A stretch of 64,000 nucleotides of DNA, from NCBI RefSeq assembly GCF_030463535.1, contig NC_132881.1, forward strand, positions 10,896,526 through 10,960,525, given 5' to 3'. Shown here piece after piece: positions 13,601 through 24,427 of the stretch. The translations under genes were made by a program, and so were the position numbers. Every line of letters starts with the position of its first letter. The stretch's first letter is position 1. The stretch comes from Salminus brasiliensis (Eukaryota; Chordata; Actinopteri; Characiformes; Bryconidae). The notes below the pieces were generated by a model. That model was not told the origin of the DNA and did no database searches. It worked only from the letters and a program-made list of their open reading frames with translations.

Positions 13601-16225
13601 TGCAACTATGTGTGACTTGCTACTATCTGTCTGCAAGTGTGTAACAGGTAGGTGATCATTCAGTTTCTATACATGTATTGACTTTCTTTTTTTGTATTAC
13701 AGGTTTTTCGGACCACATGAACCAAGGGTCTATGCATCTGCAACTATGTGTGACTCGCTACTATCTGTCTGCAAGTGTGTAACAGGTAGGTGATCATTCA
13801 GTTTCTATACATGTATTGACTTTCTTTTTTTGTCTTACAGATTTTTTGGACCGCATGAACCAAGGGTCTTTCCATTGCCACTGTGTGTGTGGCTCGCTAT
13901 CAATCTGTCTGCAAGTGTGTAACAGGTAGGTGATCATTCAGTTTGTATACATGTTTTGACTTTCTCTTTTTGTCTTACAGGTTTTTCGGACCGCATGAAC
14001 CAAGGGTCTTTCCATTGCCACTGTGTGTGTGGCTCGCTATCAATCTGTCTGCAAGTGTGTAACAGGTAGGTGATCATTCAGTTTCTATACATGTATTGAC
14101 TTTCTTTTTTTGTCTTACAGGTTTTTTGGACCACATAAACCAAGGGTCTATGCATCTGCAACTATGTGTGACTCGCTACTATCTGTCTGCAAGTGTGTAA
14201 CAGGTAGGTGATCATTCAGTTTTTATACATGTATTGACTTTCTTTTTTTGTCTTACAGGTTTTTCAGACCACATGAACCAAGGGTCTGTGCATCTGCAAC
14301 TATGTGTGACCTGTGTACTATCTGTCCGCAAGTGTGTAACAGGTAGGTGATCATTCAGTTTGTATACATGTATTGCCTTTTTGTTTTGACTTTCTCTTTT
14401 TGTCTTACAGGTTTTTCGCACCACATGAACCAAGGGTCTGTGCATCTGCAACTATGTGTGACTTGCTACTATCTGTCTGCAAGTGTGTAACAGGTAGGTG
14501 ATCATTCAGTTTCTATACATGTATTGACTTTCTTTTTTTGTATTACAGGTTTTTCGGACCACATGAACCAAGGCTCTATGCATCTGCAACTATGTGTGAC
14601 TCGCTACTATCTGTCTGCAAGTGTGTAACAGGTAGGTGATCATTCAGTTTCTATACATGTATTGACTTTCTTTTTTTGTCTTACAGATTTTTTGGACCGC
14701 ATGAACCAAGGGTCTTTCCATTGCCACTGTGTGTGTGGCTCGCTATCAATCTGTCTGCAAGTGTGTAACAGGTAGGTGATCATTCAGTTTGTATACATAT
14801 ATTGCCTTTTTGTTTTGACTTTCTTTTTTTCTCTCAAAGGTCTTTCGGACCACATGATCCAAGGGTCTGTGCATCTGCAACTGTGTGTGACCTCACTACT
14901 ATCTGTGTGCAAGTGTGTAACAGGTTGGTGATCATTCAGTTTTTATACATGTATTGACTTTCTTTTTTTGTCTTACATATTTTTTGGACCGCATGAATCG
15001 AGGGTCTGTGCATCTGCAACTGTGTGTGACTCGCTACTATCTGTCTGCCAGTGTGTAACAGGTAGGTGATTATTCAGTTTCTATACATATTTTGGCTTTC
15101 TCTTTTTGTCTTACAGGTTTTTCGGAACGCATGAACCAAGGGTCTGTGCATCTGCAACTGTCTGTGACTCGCTACTATCTGTCTGCAAGTGTGTAACAGG
15201 TAGGTGATCATTCAGTTTCTATACATGTTTTGACTTTCTCTTTTTGTCTTACAGGTTTTTCGGACCGCATGAACCAAGGGTCTGTGCATCTGCAACTGTC
15301 TGTGACTCGCTACTATCTGTCTGCAAGTGTGTAACAGGTAGGTGATCATTCAGTTTCTATACATGTATTGACTTTCTCTTTTTGTCTTACAGGTTTTTCG
15401 GACCGCATGAACCAAGGGTCTTTCCATTGCCACTGTCTGTGTGGCTCGCTATCAATCTGTCTGCAAGTGTGTAACAGGTAGGTGATCATTCAGTTTCTAT
15501 GCATGTATTGACTTTCTTTTTTTGTCTTAAAGGTCTTTCGGACCGCATGAATCAAGGTTCTGTGCATCTGCAACTATGTGTGACTCGCTACAATCTGTCG
15601 GCAAGTGTGTAACAGGTAGGTGATCATTCAGTTTCTATACATGTATTGACTTTCTTTTTTTGTCTTACAGGTTTTTCGGACCGCATGAAGCAAGGGTCTT
15701 TCCATTGCCACTGTGTGTGTGGCTCGCTATCAATCTGTCTGCAAGTGTGTAACAGGTAGGTGATCATTCAGTTTGTGTACATATATTGCCTTTTTGATTT
15801 GACTTTCTTTTTTTCTCTTGAAGGTTTTTCGGACCACATGAACCAATGGTCTGTGCATCTGCAACTATGTGTGACCTGTGTACTATCTGTCCGCAAGTGT
15901 GTAACAGGTAGGTGATCGTTCAGTTTTTATACATATATTCCCTTTTTGTTTTGACTTTCTTTTTTTGTCTTAAAGGTCTTTCGGACCACATGAACCAAGG
16001 GTCTGTGCATCTGCAACTTTGTGTGACTCGCTACTATCTGTCTTCAAGTGTGTATCAGGTAGGTGATTATTCAGTTTCTATTCATGTATTGACTTTCTTT
16101 TTTTGTCTTAAAGGTCTTTCGGACCACATTAACCAAGGGTCTGTGCATCTGCAACTGTGTGTGAATCGCTACTCTCTGTCTGCAAGTATGTAACAGGTTG
16201 GTGATCATTCAGTTTCTATACATGT

Positions 16226-16288
16226 GAACAACAAGTGGTGCGACAGTGCTAATGTTGTGACCCTCGTACACTCCTGCACACCAAACCT
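16226..16288 (+). mobile_element. 63-bp footprint of a Rex1-like LINE
   Basis: The sequence starts GAACAACAAGTGGTGCG, exactly as the LINE copies at 19,001 and 21,750 do, and runs to CCAAACCT before array sequence resumes with TACATACATGTATTGAC. The left flank is colinear with that of the 19,001 copy at an offset of 2,775 bp. It is best explained as a duplicated LINE copy that later lost nearly all of its body. Confidence 0.85.
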
Positions 16289-19000
16289 TACATACATGTA
16301 TTGACTTTCTTTTTTTGTCTTACAGGTTTTTCAGACCACATGAACCAAGGGTCTGTGCATCTGCAACTATGTGTGACCTGTGTACTATCTGTCCGCAAGT
16401 GTGTAACAGGTAGGTGATCATTCAGTTTTTATACATGTATTGACTTTCTTTTTTTGTCTTACAGGTTTTTCGGACCACATGAACCAAGGGTCTGTGCATG
16501 TGCAACTATGTGTGACTCGCTACTGTCTGTCTGCAAGTGTGTAACAGGTAGGTGATCATTCAGTTTCTATGCATGTATTGACTTTCTTTTTTTGTCTTAA
16601 AGGTCTTTCGGACCGCATGAATCAAGGTTCTGTGCATCTGCAACTATGTGTGACTCGCTACAATCTGTCGGCAAGTGTGTAACAGGTAGGTGATCATTCA
16701 GTTTCTATACATGTATTGACTTTCTTTTTTTGTCTTACAGGTTTTTCGGACCGCATGAAGCAAGGGTCTTTCCATTGCCACTGTGTGTGTGGCTCGCTAT
16801 CAATCTGTCTGCAAGTGTGTAACAGGTAGGTGATCATTCAGTTTGTGTACATATATTGCCTTTTTGATTTGACTTTCTTTTTTTCTCTTGAAGGTTTTTC
16901 GGACCACATGAACCAATGGTCTGTGCATCTGCAACTATGTGTGACCTGTGTACTATCTGTCCGCAAGTGTGTAACAGGTAGGTGATCGTTCAGTTTTTAT
17001 ACATATATTGCCTTTTTGTTTTGACTTTCTTTTTTTGTATTACAGGTTTTTCGGACCACATGAACCAAGGGTCTATGCATCTGCAACTATGTGTGACTCG
17101 CTACTATCTGTCTGCAAGTGTGTAACAGGTAGGTGATCATTCAGTTTCTATACATGTATTGACTTTCTTTTTTTGTCTTACAGATTTTTTGGACCGCATG
17201 AACCAAGGGTCTTTCCATTGCCACTGTGTGTGTGGCTCGCTATCAATCTGTCTGCAAGTGTGTAACAGGTAGGTGATCATTCAGTTTGTATACATATATT
17301 GCCTTTTTGTTTTGACTTTCTTTTTTTCTCTCAAAGGTCTTTCGGACCACATGATCCAAGGGTCTGTGCATCTGCAACTGTGTGTGACCTCACTACTATC
17401 TGTGTGCAAGTGTGTAACAGGTTGGTGATCATTCAGTTTTTATACATGTATTGACTTTCTTTTTTTGTCTTACATATTTTTTGGACCGCATGAATCGAGG
17501 GTCTGTGCATCTGCAACTGTGTGTGACTCGCTACTATCTGTCTGCCAGTGTGTAACAGGTAGGTGATTATTCAGTTTCTATACATATTTTGGCTTTCTCT
17601 TTTTGTCTTACAGGTTTTTCGGAACGCATGAACCAAGGGTCTGTGCATCTGCAACTGTCTGTGACTCGCTACTATCTGTCTGCAAGTGTGTAACAGGTAG
17701 GTGATCATTCAGTTTCTATACATGTTTTGACTTTCTCTTTTTGTCTTACAGGTTTTTCGGACCGCATGAACCAAGGGTCTGTGCATCTGCAACTGTCTGT
17801 GACTCGCTACTATCTGTCTGCAAGTGTGTAACAGGTAGGTGATCATTCAGTTTCTATACATGTATTGACTTTCTTTTTTTGTCTTACAGGTTTTTTGGAC
17901 CGCATGAAGCAAGGGTCTTTCCATTGCCACTGTGTGTGTGGCTCGCTATCAATCTGTCTGCAAGTGTGTAACAGGTAGGTGATTATTCAGTTTCTATACA
18001 TGTTTTGACTTTCTCTTTTTGTCTTACAGGTTTTTCGGACCGCATGAACCAAGGGTCTTTCCATTGCCACTGTCTGTGTGGCTCGCTATCAATCTGTCTG
18101 CAAGTGTGTAACAGGTAGGTGATCATTCAGTTTTTATACATGTATTGACTTTCTTTTTTTGTCTTACAGGTTTTTCGGACCACATGAACCAAGGGTCTGT
18201 GCATGTGCAACTATGTGTGACTCGCTACTGTCTGTCTGCAAGTGTGTAACAGGTAGGTGATCATTCAGTTTCTATGCATGTATTGACTTTCTTTTTTTGT
18301 CTTAAAGGTCTTTCGGACCGCATGAATCAAGGTTCTGTGCATCTGCAACTATGTGTGACTCGCTACAATCTGTCAGCAAGTGTGTAACAGGTAGGTGATC
18401 ATTCAGTTTCTATACATGTATTGACTTTCTTTTTTTGTCTTACAGGTTTTTCGGACCGCATGAAGCAAGGGTCTTTCCATTGCCACTGTGTGTGTGGCTC
18501 GCTATCAATCTGTCTGCAAGTGTGTAACAGGTAGGTGATCATTCAGTTTGTGTACATATATTGCCTTTTTGATTTGACTTTCTTTTTTTCTCTTGAAGGT
18601 TTTTCGGACCACATGAACCAATGGTCTGTGCATCTGCAACTATGTGTGACCTGTGTACTATCTGTCCGCAAGTGTGTAACAGGTAGGTGATCGTTCAGTT
18701 TTTATACATATATTGCCTTTTTGTTTTGACTTTCTTTTTTTGTCTTAAAGGTCTTTCGGACCACATGAACCAAGGGTCTGTGCATCTGCAACTTTGTGTG
18801 ACTCGCTACTATCTGTCTTCAAGTGTGTATCAGGTAGGTGATTATTCAGTTTCTATTCATGTATTGACTTTCTTTTTTTGTCTTAAAGGTCTTTCGGACC
18901 ACATTAACCAAGGGTCTGTGCATCTGCAACTGTGTGTGAATCGCTACTCTCTGTCTGCAAGTATGTAACAGGTTGGTGATCATTCAGTTTCTATACATGT

Positions 19001-20541
19001 GAACAACAAGTGGTGCGACAGTGCTAATGTTGTGACCCTCGTACACTCCTGCACACCAAACCTGGAGCTGCTCGCCCTAAAGTTTCGTCCCTTCTATCTT
19101 CCTCGGGAGTTTACCTCGGTAATTGTCTGTACAGTGTACATTCCACCCGATGTACAAAAGGACACTGCGCTGTGTGAGCTTCACGACACACTCACACAGC
19201 TCCAAACCCACCATAAGGACGCTGCACTCACTGTTGTTTGGGATTTCAACAACGCCAACCTCAAAAGTGTGGCAGCGAACTTTCACCAACACATCACCTG
19301 CCCCACCCGGGGCCACCGGACTTTAGATCACTGCTGCACAACACACAAAGACAGCTTCAAAGCGCAGTCAGTACCACCGTTTGGAAAGTCAGACCACGCC
19401 GCCATCTTTCTCCTACCAAAACATAAACAAAGGCTGAAGCAAGAGCTTCTGGTGGTGAGAGAGGTCGAGCGCTGGACGGACCAATCAGTGGCCGCGCTGC
19501 AGGACGCTCTTGATGACGCGGACTGGGACATGTTCCGGCGCAGCTCCGATGACGTCAACATGTTTACGGAAGCGGTCGTGGGTTTTATCGGGAAAGTAGC
19601 GGACGACACTGTCCAGAAATCTACAATCAAAACATTTCCCAATCAGAAGCCCTGGGTGGATAAAAGCATCCGGGAGGCTCTGAATGCCCGCACTGCTGCC
19701 TACAACACGGGACTCATCAGCGGAGATATGCAGGAATACAAGTCTGCGTCATATGGAGTAAGGAAGGCGGTAAAGGAGGCGAAGCCCTCTGGCTTACTCG
19801 CTGTACAACTCAGACTGCAAAGCCACTTCCAGCTCCACCAACATCATTAAGTTTGCTGACGACACAGTTGTGGTGGGCCTGATCTCAGGAAATAACGAGA
19901 AGGCCTACCTGGAAGAGATTAGAACCCTGGAGAACTGGTGCCAGGATAATAATCTCCAGCTAAATGCCAGCAAAACGAAGGAGCTGATTGTGGACTTTAG
20001 CAGGAAACAGCAGAGGAGCTACCAACCTGTCCACATCAGTGGAACGGCGGTGGATAGGGTAGGAAGCTTCAAATACCTTGGAGTGACCATCTCTCAGGAC
20101 CTGTCATTGAGTTGCCACATCAACACCATAACGAAGAAGGCTCGTCAGCGCCTATACCACCTGAGACGACTGAGGGACTTCAGACTGCCCTTCAAGGTAC
20201 TACGATCCTTCTACTCCTGCACCATCGAGAGCATCCTCACGGGGAACATCACAGTCTGGTTTGGGAACAGCACCAAGCAGGACAGGCAAGCGCTACAACG
20301 AGTGAGACGTTCAGCAGAGCGAATCACTAGGATGGAGTTTCCTGACCTGCAGTCCATCTACAAGAAGCGGTGTTGGACCAAGGCCAAGAAGATTGTGAAG
20401 GACCCCAGTCATCCTAACAATGGATTATTTTCTCTGTTGCCCTCGGGGAAACGCTTAATAACCCTGAAGGCTAACACAGAAAGAATGAGGAGGAGCTTCT
20501 TTCCACAAGCCATCCGTGCCTTGAATGGGGACAGGGACTAG
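19001..20541 (+). pseudogene. LINE polyprotein relic, copy 1
   Basis: An endonuclease-like frame runs to 19,850 and a reverse-transcriptase C-terminal frame covers 19,870 to 20,541. The first carries the EN core (YIPP, DFN, LDHC, SDH); the second carries [24 protein letters not shown] and a LINE C-terminal region ending [11 protein letters not shown]. The catalytic block with the FADD box is broken: the 870-bp deletion removes the front part, and the frame changes near 19,850 just where FADDT should be read. It is non-functional as it stands. Confidence 0.85.
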
Positions 20542-20746
20542 GACACTAAATTAAAGTATCTACATGCACAAACTGGACCCTCACTCACTACAATACACAA
20601 CCATGGCTCACGGAAAACACACTACTGACAATAACAAAAATATTTATTTTTCACTCACACATACACTCACATACAGATAAATATGTACATATGTAGACTA
20701 TGTATGACTATGTATGTGACATAAATTTTGATTTGATTTGATTTGA
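19001..20746 (+). mobile_element. Rex1/Babar-like LINE, copy 1, 5'-truncated and internally deleted
   Basis: The element begins inside the endonuclease region, so it is 5'-truncated, and ends in a short tandem tail (ATTTG units) followed by CATGTATTG. An ACATGT motif flanks both ends and may be the target duplication. Compared with copy 2 it lacks 870 bp that encode most of the reverse transcriptase fingers and palm; the junction carries an AGC microhomology at 19,783. It sits in an intron-like block of the array between the donor and the branch-like site. Assignment to Rex1/Babar in the CR1/L2 supergroup rests on protein motifs recalled from the family; plain L2 is the main alternative. Confidence 0.85.
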
Positions 20747-21749
20747 CATGTATTGACTTTCTTTTTTTTGTCTTACAGGTTTTTCAGACCTCATGAACCA
20801 AGGCTCTGTGCATCTGCAACTGTGTGTGACTTGCTACTCTCTGTCTGCAAATGTGTAACAGGTTGGTGATCATTCAGTTTCTATACATGTATTGACTTTC
20901 TTTTTTTGTCTTAAAGGTCTTTCAGACCTCATGAATCAAGGGTCTGGTCATCTGCAACTATGTGTGACTCGCTACTATCTGTCTGCAAGTGTGTAACAGG
21001 TAGGTGATCATTCAGTTTCTATACATGTATTGACTTTCTTTTTTTGTTTTACAGGTTTTTCGGACCACATGAACCAAGGGTCTGTGCATCTGCAACTGTG
21101 TGTGACTCGCTACTATCTGTCTGCAAGTGTGTAACAGGTAGGTGATTATTCAGTTTCTATACATGTTTTGACTTTCTCTTTTTGTCTTACAGGTTTTTCG
21201 GACCGCATGAACCAAGGGTCTTTCCATTGCCACTGTGTGTGTGGCTCGCTATCAATCTGTCTGCAAGTATGTAACAGGTTGGTGATCATTCAGTTTCTAT
21301 ACATGTATTGACTTTCTCTTTTTGTCTTACAGGTTTTTCGGACCGCATGAACCAAGGGTCTTTCCATTGCCACTGTGTGTGTGGCTCGCTATCAATCTGT
21401 CTGCAAGTATGTAACAGGTAGGTGATCATTCAGTTTGTGTACATATATTGCCTTTTTGATTTGACTTTCTTTTTTTCTCTTGAAGGTTTTTCGGACCACA
21501 TGAACCAAGGGTCTGTGCATCTGCAACTATGTGTGACCTCTGTACTATCTGTCCGCAAGTGTGTAACAGGTAGGTGATCATTCAGTTTGTATACATATAT
21601 TGCCTTTTTGTTTTGACTTTCTTTTTTTGTCTTAAAGGTCTTTTGGACCACATGAACCAAGGGTCTGTGCATCTGCAACTTTGTGTGACTCGCTACTATC
21701 TGTCTTCAAGTGTGTAACAGGTAGGTGATTATTCAGTTTCTATTCATGT
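20747..21749 (+). repeat. Exon/intron-like tandem array, part 2
   Basis: Seven to eight array units lie between the two LINE copies, with the usual donor, branch-like and acceptor signals. Two nearly identical 85-nt type B blocks occur in succession (about 21,190 to 21,420). The last unit, with TCTATTCATGT, is interrupted by LINE copy 2 and matches the unit one step further upstream in the flank of copy 1. Confidence 0.93.
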
Positions 21750-24160
21750 GAACAACAAGTGGTGCGACAGTGCTAATGTTGTGACCCTCGTACACTCCTG
21801 CACACCAAACCTGGAGCTGCTCGCCCTAAAGTTTCGTCCCTTCTATCTTCCTCGGGAGTTCACCTCGGTCATCGTCTGTACAGTGTACATTCCACCCGAT
21901 GTACAGAAGGACACCGCGCTGTGTGAGCTTCATGACACACTCACACAGCTCCAAACCCACCATAAGGACGCTGCACTCACTGTTGTTTGGGATTTCAACA
22001 ACGCCAACCTCAAAAGTGTGGCAGCGAACTTTCACCAACACATCACCTGCCCCACCCGGGGCCACCGGACTTTAGATCACTGCTACACAACTCACAAAGA
22101 CAGCTTCAAAGCGCAGTCAGTACCACCGTTTGGAAAGTCAGACCACGCCGCCATCTTTCTCCTACCAAAATATAAACAAAGGCTGAAGCAAGAGCTTCCG
22201 GTGGTGAGAGAGGTCGAGCGCTGGACGGACCAATCAGTGGCCGCGCTGCAGGACGCTCTTGATGACGCGGACTGGGACATGTTCCGGCGCAGCTCCGATG
22301 ACGTCAACATGTTTACGGAAGCGGTCGTGGGTTTTATCGGGAAAGTAGCGGACGACATAGTCCAGAAATCTACAATCAAAACATTTCCCAATCAGAAGCC
22401 CTGGGTGGATAAAAGCATCCGGGAGGCTCTGAATGCCCGCACTGCTGCCTACAACACGGGACTGATCAGCGGAGATATGCAGGAATACAAGTCTGCGTCA
22501 TATGGAGTAAGGAAGGCGGTAAAGGAGGCGAAGCAGCGCTACGGGAGAAAACTAGAGTCCCAGTTTCAGCAAAATGACTCTAGGAGCCTGTGGCAGGGAC
22601 TGAGAACAATAACTGACTATAGGAGCCCACCCTGTGGACTGGGAAGTGCAGACTTATCTCTGGCGAACGAGCTAAACACCTTTTATGCTCGCTTTGATGC
22701 TGCAGCCGGCAACGTTAACTACAGTAACACTGGCACAGCTGATATAGTGGAGCACGTCAGAGAACAAAGAGCCTTCACCATCACAGAGAGAGATGTACGG
22801 CGGGTGTTCAGGAGAGTGAATACCAGGAAGGCTGCGGGACCCAATGGCATCTGTGGTCGAGTCCTAAAAGCCTGTGCAGATCAGCTAGCCCCGGTATTCA
22901 CGGACATCTTCAATCTCTCACTGACGCAGGGGATTGTTCCATCGTGCTTCAAACAGTCCATCATCGTTCCTGTCCCGAAGAAACCACAGCCAGCCTGCCT
23001 CAACGACTACCGCCCAGTCGCCCTCACATCAGTCGTGATGAAGTGCTTCGAGAAGCTGGTGAGAGACTTCATCACATCTAGGCTGCCCGACACTCTGGAC
23101 CCATTTCAGTTTGCATACCGTCCAAACCATTCCACAGATGATGCCATCGCTCACCTTCTCGACACATCTGGATGCTGGGAGGGGTAATTATGTTAAAATG
23201 CTGTTTGTGGACTACAGTTCAGCATTTAACACTATTATTCCCTCAAGACTCACCACAAAGCTGGAAGATCTAGGTCTCCACCCATCCATCTGTGACTGGA
23301 TCTCCAACTTCCTGACTAACAGACCACAAGCTGTTCGGGTAGGCAAGCATGTCTCACCCACCCTCACCCTCAGTACCGGAGCCCCTCAGGGCTGTGTCCT
23401 TAGCCCTCTGCTGTACTCGCTGTACAACTCAGACTGCAAAGCCACTTCCAGCTCCACCAACATCATTAAGTTTGCTGACGACACAGTTGTGGTGGGCCTG
23501 ATCTCAGGAAATAACGAGAAGGCCTACCTGGAAGAGATTAGAATCCTGGAGAACTGGTGCCAGGATAATAATCTCCAGCTAAATGCCAGCAAAACAAAGG
23601 AGCTGATTGTGGACTTTAGCAGGAAACAGCAGAGGAGCTACCAACCTGTCCACATCAGTGGAACGGCGGTGGATAGGGTAGGAAGCTTCAAATACCTTGG
23701 AGTGACCATCTCTCAGGACCTGTCATTGAGTTGCCACATCAACACCATAACGAAGAAGGCTCGTCAGCGCCTATACCACCTGAGACGACTGAGGGACTTC
23801 AGACTGCCCTTCAAGGTACTACGATCCTTCTACTCCTGCACCATCGAGAGCATCCTCACGGGGAACATCACAGTCTGGTTTGGGAACAGCACCAAGCAGG
23901 ACAGGCAAGCGCTACGACGAGTGAGACGTTCAGCAGAGCGAATCACCAGGATGGAGTTTCCTGACCTGCAGTCCACCTACAAGAAGCGGTGTTGGACCAA
24001 GGCCAAGAAGATTGTGAAGGACCCCAGTCATCCCAACAATGGATTATTTTCTCTGTTGCCCTCGGGGAAACGCTTAAGAACCCTGAAGGCTAACACAGAG
24101 AGAATTAGGAGGAGCTTCTTTCTACAAGCCATCTGTGCCTTGAATGGGGACAGCGACTAG
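21750..24160 (+). pseudogene. LINE endonuclease/reverse transcriptase, frameshifted
   Basis: The first frame (21,750 to 23,187, entered without a true ATG) holds an APE-type endonuclease fragment: YIPP at about residue 47, DFN at about 82 with W in place of the usual G before it, LDHCYT at about 109 and SDH at about 131. Early RT motifs follow ([25 protein letters not shown]). A frameshift around 23,150 to 23,170 moves the reading to a second frame (to 24,160) with [39 protein letters not shown] and [10 protein letters not shown]. All RT palm boxes are recognisable, but the frameshift and missing 5' end make it inactive. Confidence 0.87.
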
Positions 24161-24304
24161 GGCACTAAATTAAAGTATCTACATACACAAACTGGACCCT
24201 CACTCACTACAATACACAACCATGGCTCACGGAAAACACACTACGGACAATAACGAAAATATTTATTTTTAACTCACACATACACTCACATACAGATAAA
24301 TATG

Positions 24305-24335
<31 letters not shown>

Positions 24336-24427
24336 CAAACACACACACAGTATTTCATCTGTGTATATATATTTGTATATTTGTATTTGTTTTGCTTATA
24401 TTTCTATATTTCTAGATTTTTATATTT
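21750..24427 (+). mobile_element. Rex1/Babar-like LINE, copy 2, 5'-truncated
   Basis: This is the longest copy. It begins at the same nucleotide (GAACAACAAG) as copy 1 and the 63-bp footprint, 2,749 bp after copy 1. It carries endonuclease and reverse-transcriptase sequence and a 3' region that differs from copy 1 in having an AT dinucleotide run (about 24,308 to 24,332), an AC run and AT-rich sequence before ACATGTATTG. The shared 5' truncation point shows the copies were multiplied with the array rather than inserted independently. Confidence 0.87.

Larger units (their letters stand above)
1..19000 (+). repeat. Exon/intron-like 138-bp tandem array, part 1
   Basis: Uninterrupted tandem repeats continue from before the window start. 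A typical unit is a 55-nt intron-like block (donor GTAGGTGATC, less often GTAAGTGA or GTTGGTGA; TTGAC branch-like motif; T-rich tract; TTACAG or TTAAAG acceptor) followed by an exon-like block of 83 or 85 nt that ends AAGTGTGTAACAG. A 54-nt short variant, and variants with a GCTATCAGGGCC or GCTTTCAGGACC start, are interspersed. Unit blocks are duplicated at larger scales. A few units have lost the acceptor AG (for example TTAAATG near 4,970). Six-frame ORFs of 60 to 93 codons here read straight through the intron-like parts because 138 is a multiple of three; I do not regard them as genes. A 63-bp LINE footprint interrupts the array at 16,226. Whether it is transcribed and spliced cannot be told from sequence alone. 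Confidence 0.95.

Noticed and set aside
19077-22391. Reverse-strand frames of 79-104 codons over the LINE copies
   Set aside because: Antisense shadows of the endonuclease region.
19001-24427. Two independent insertions of the same LINE
   Set aside because: Both copies and the footprint share the identical 5' truncation point and array position, which indicates duplication.
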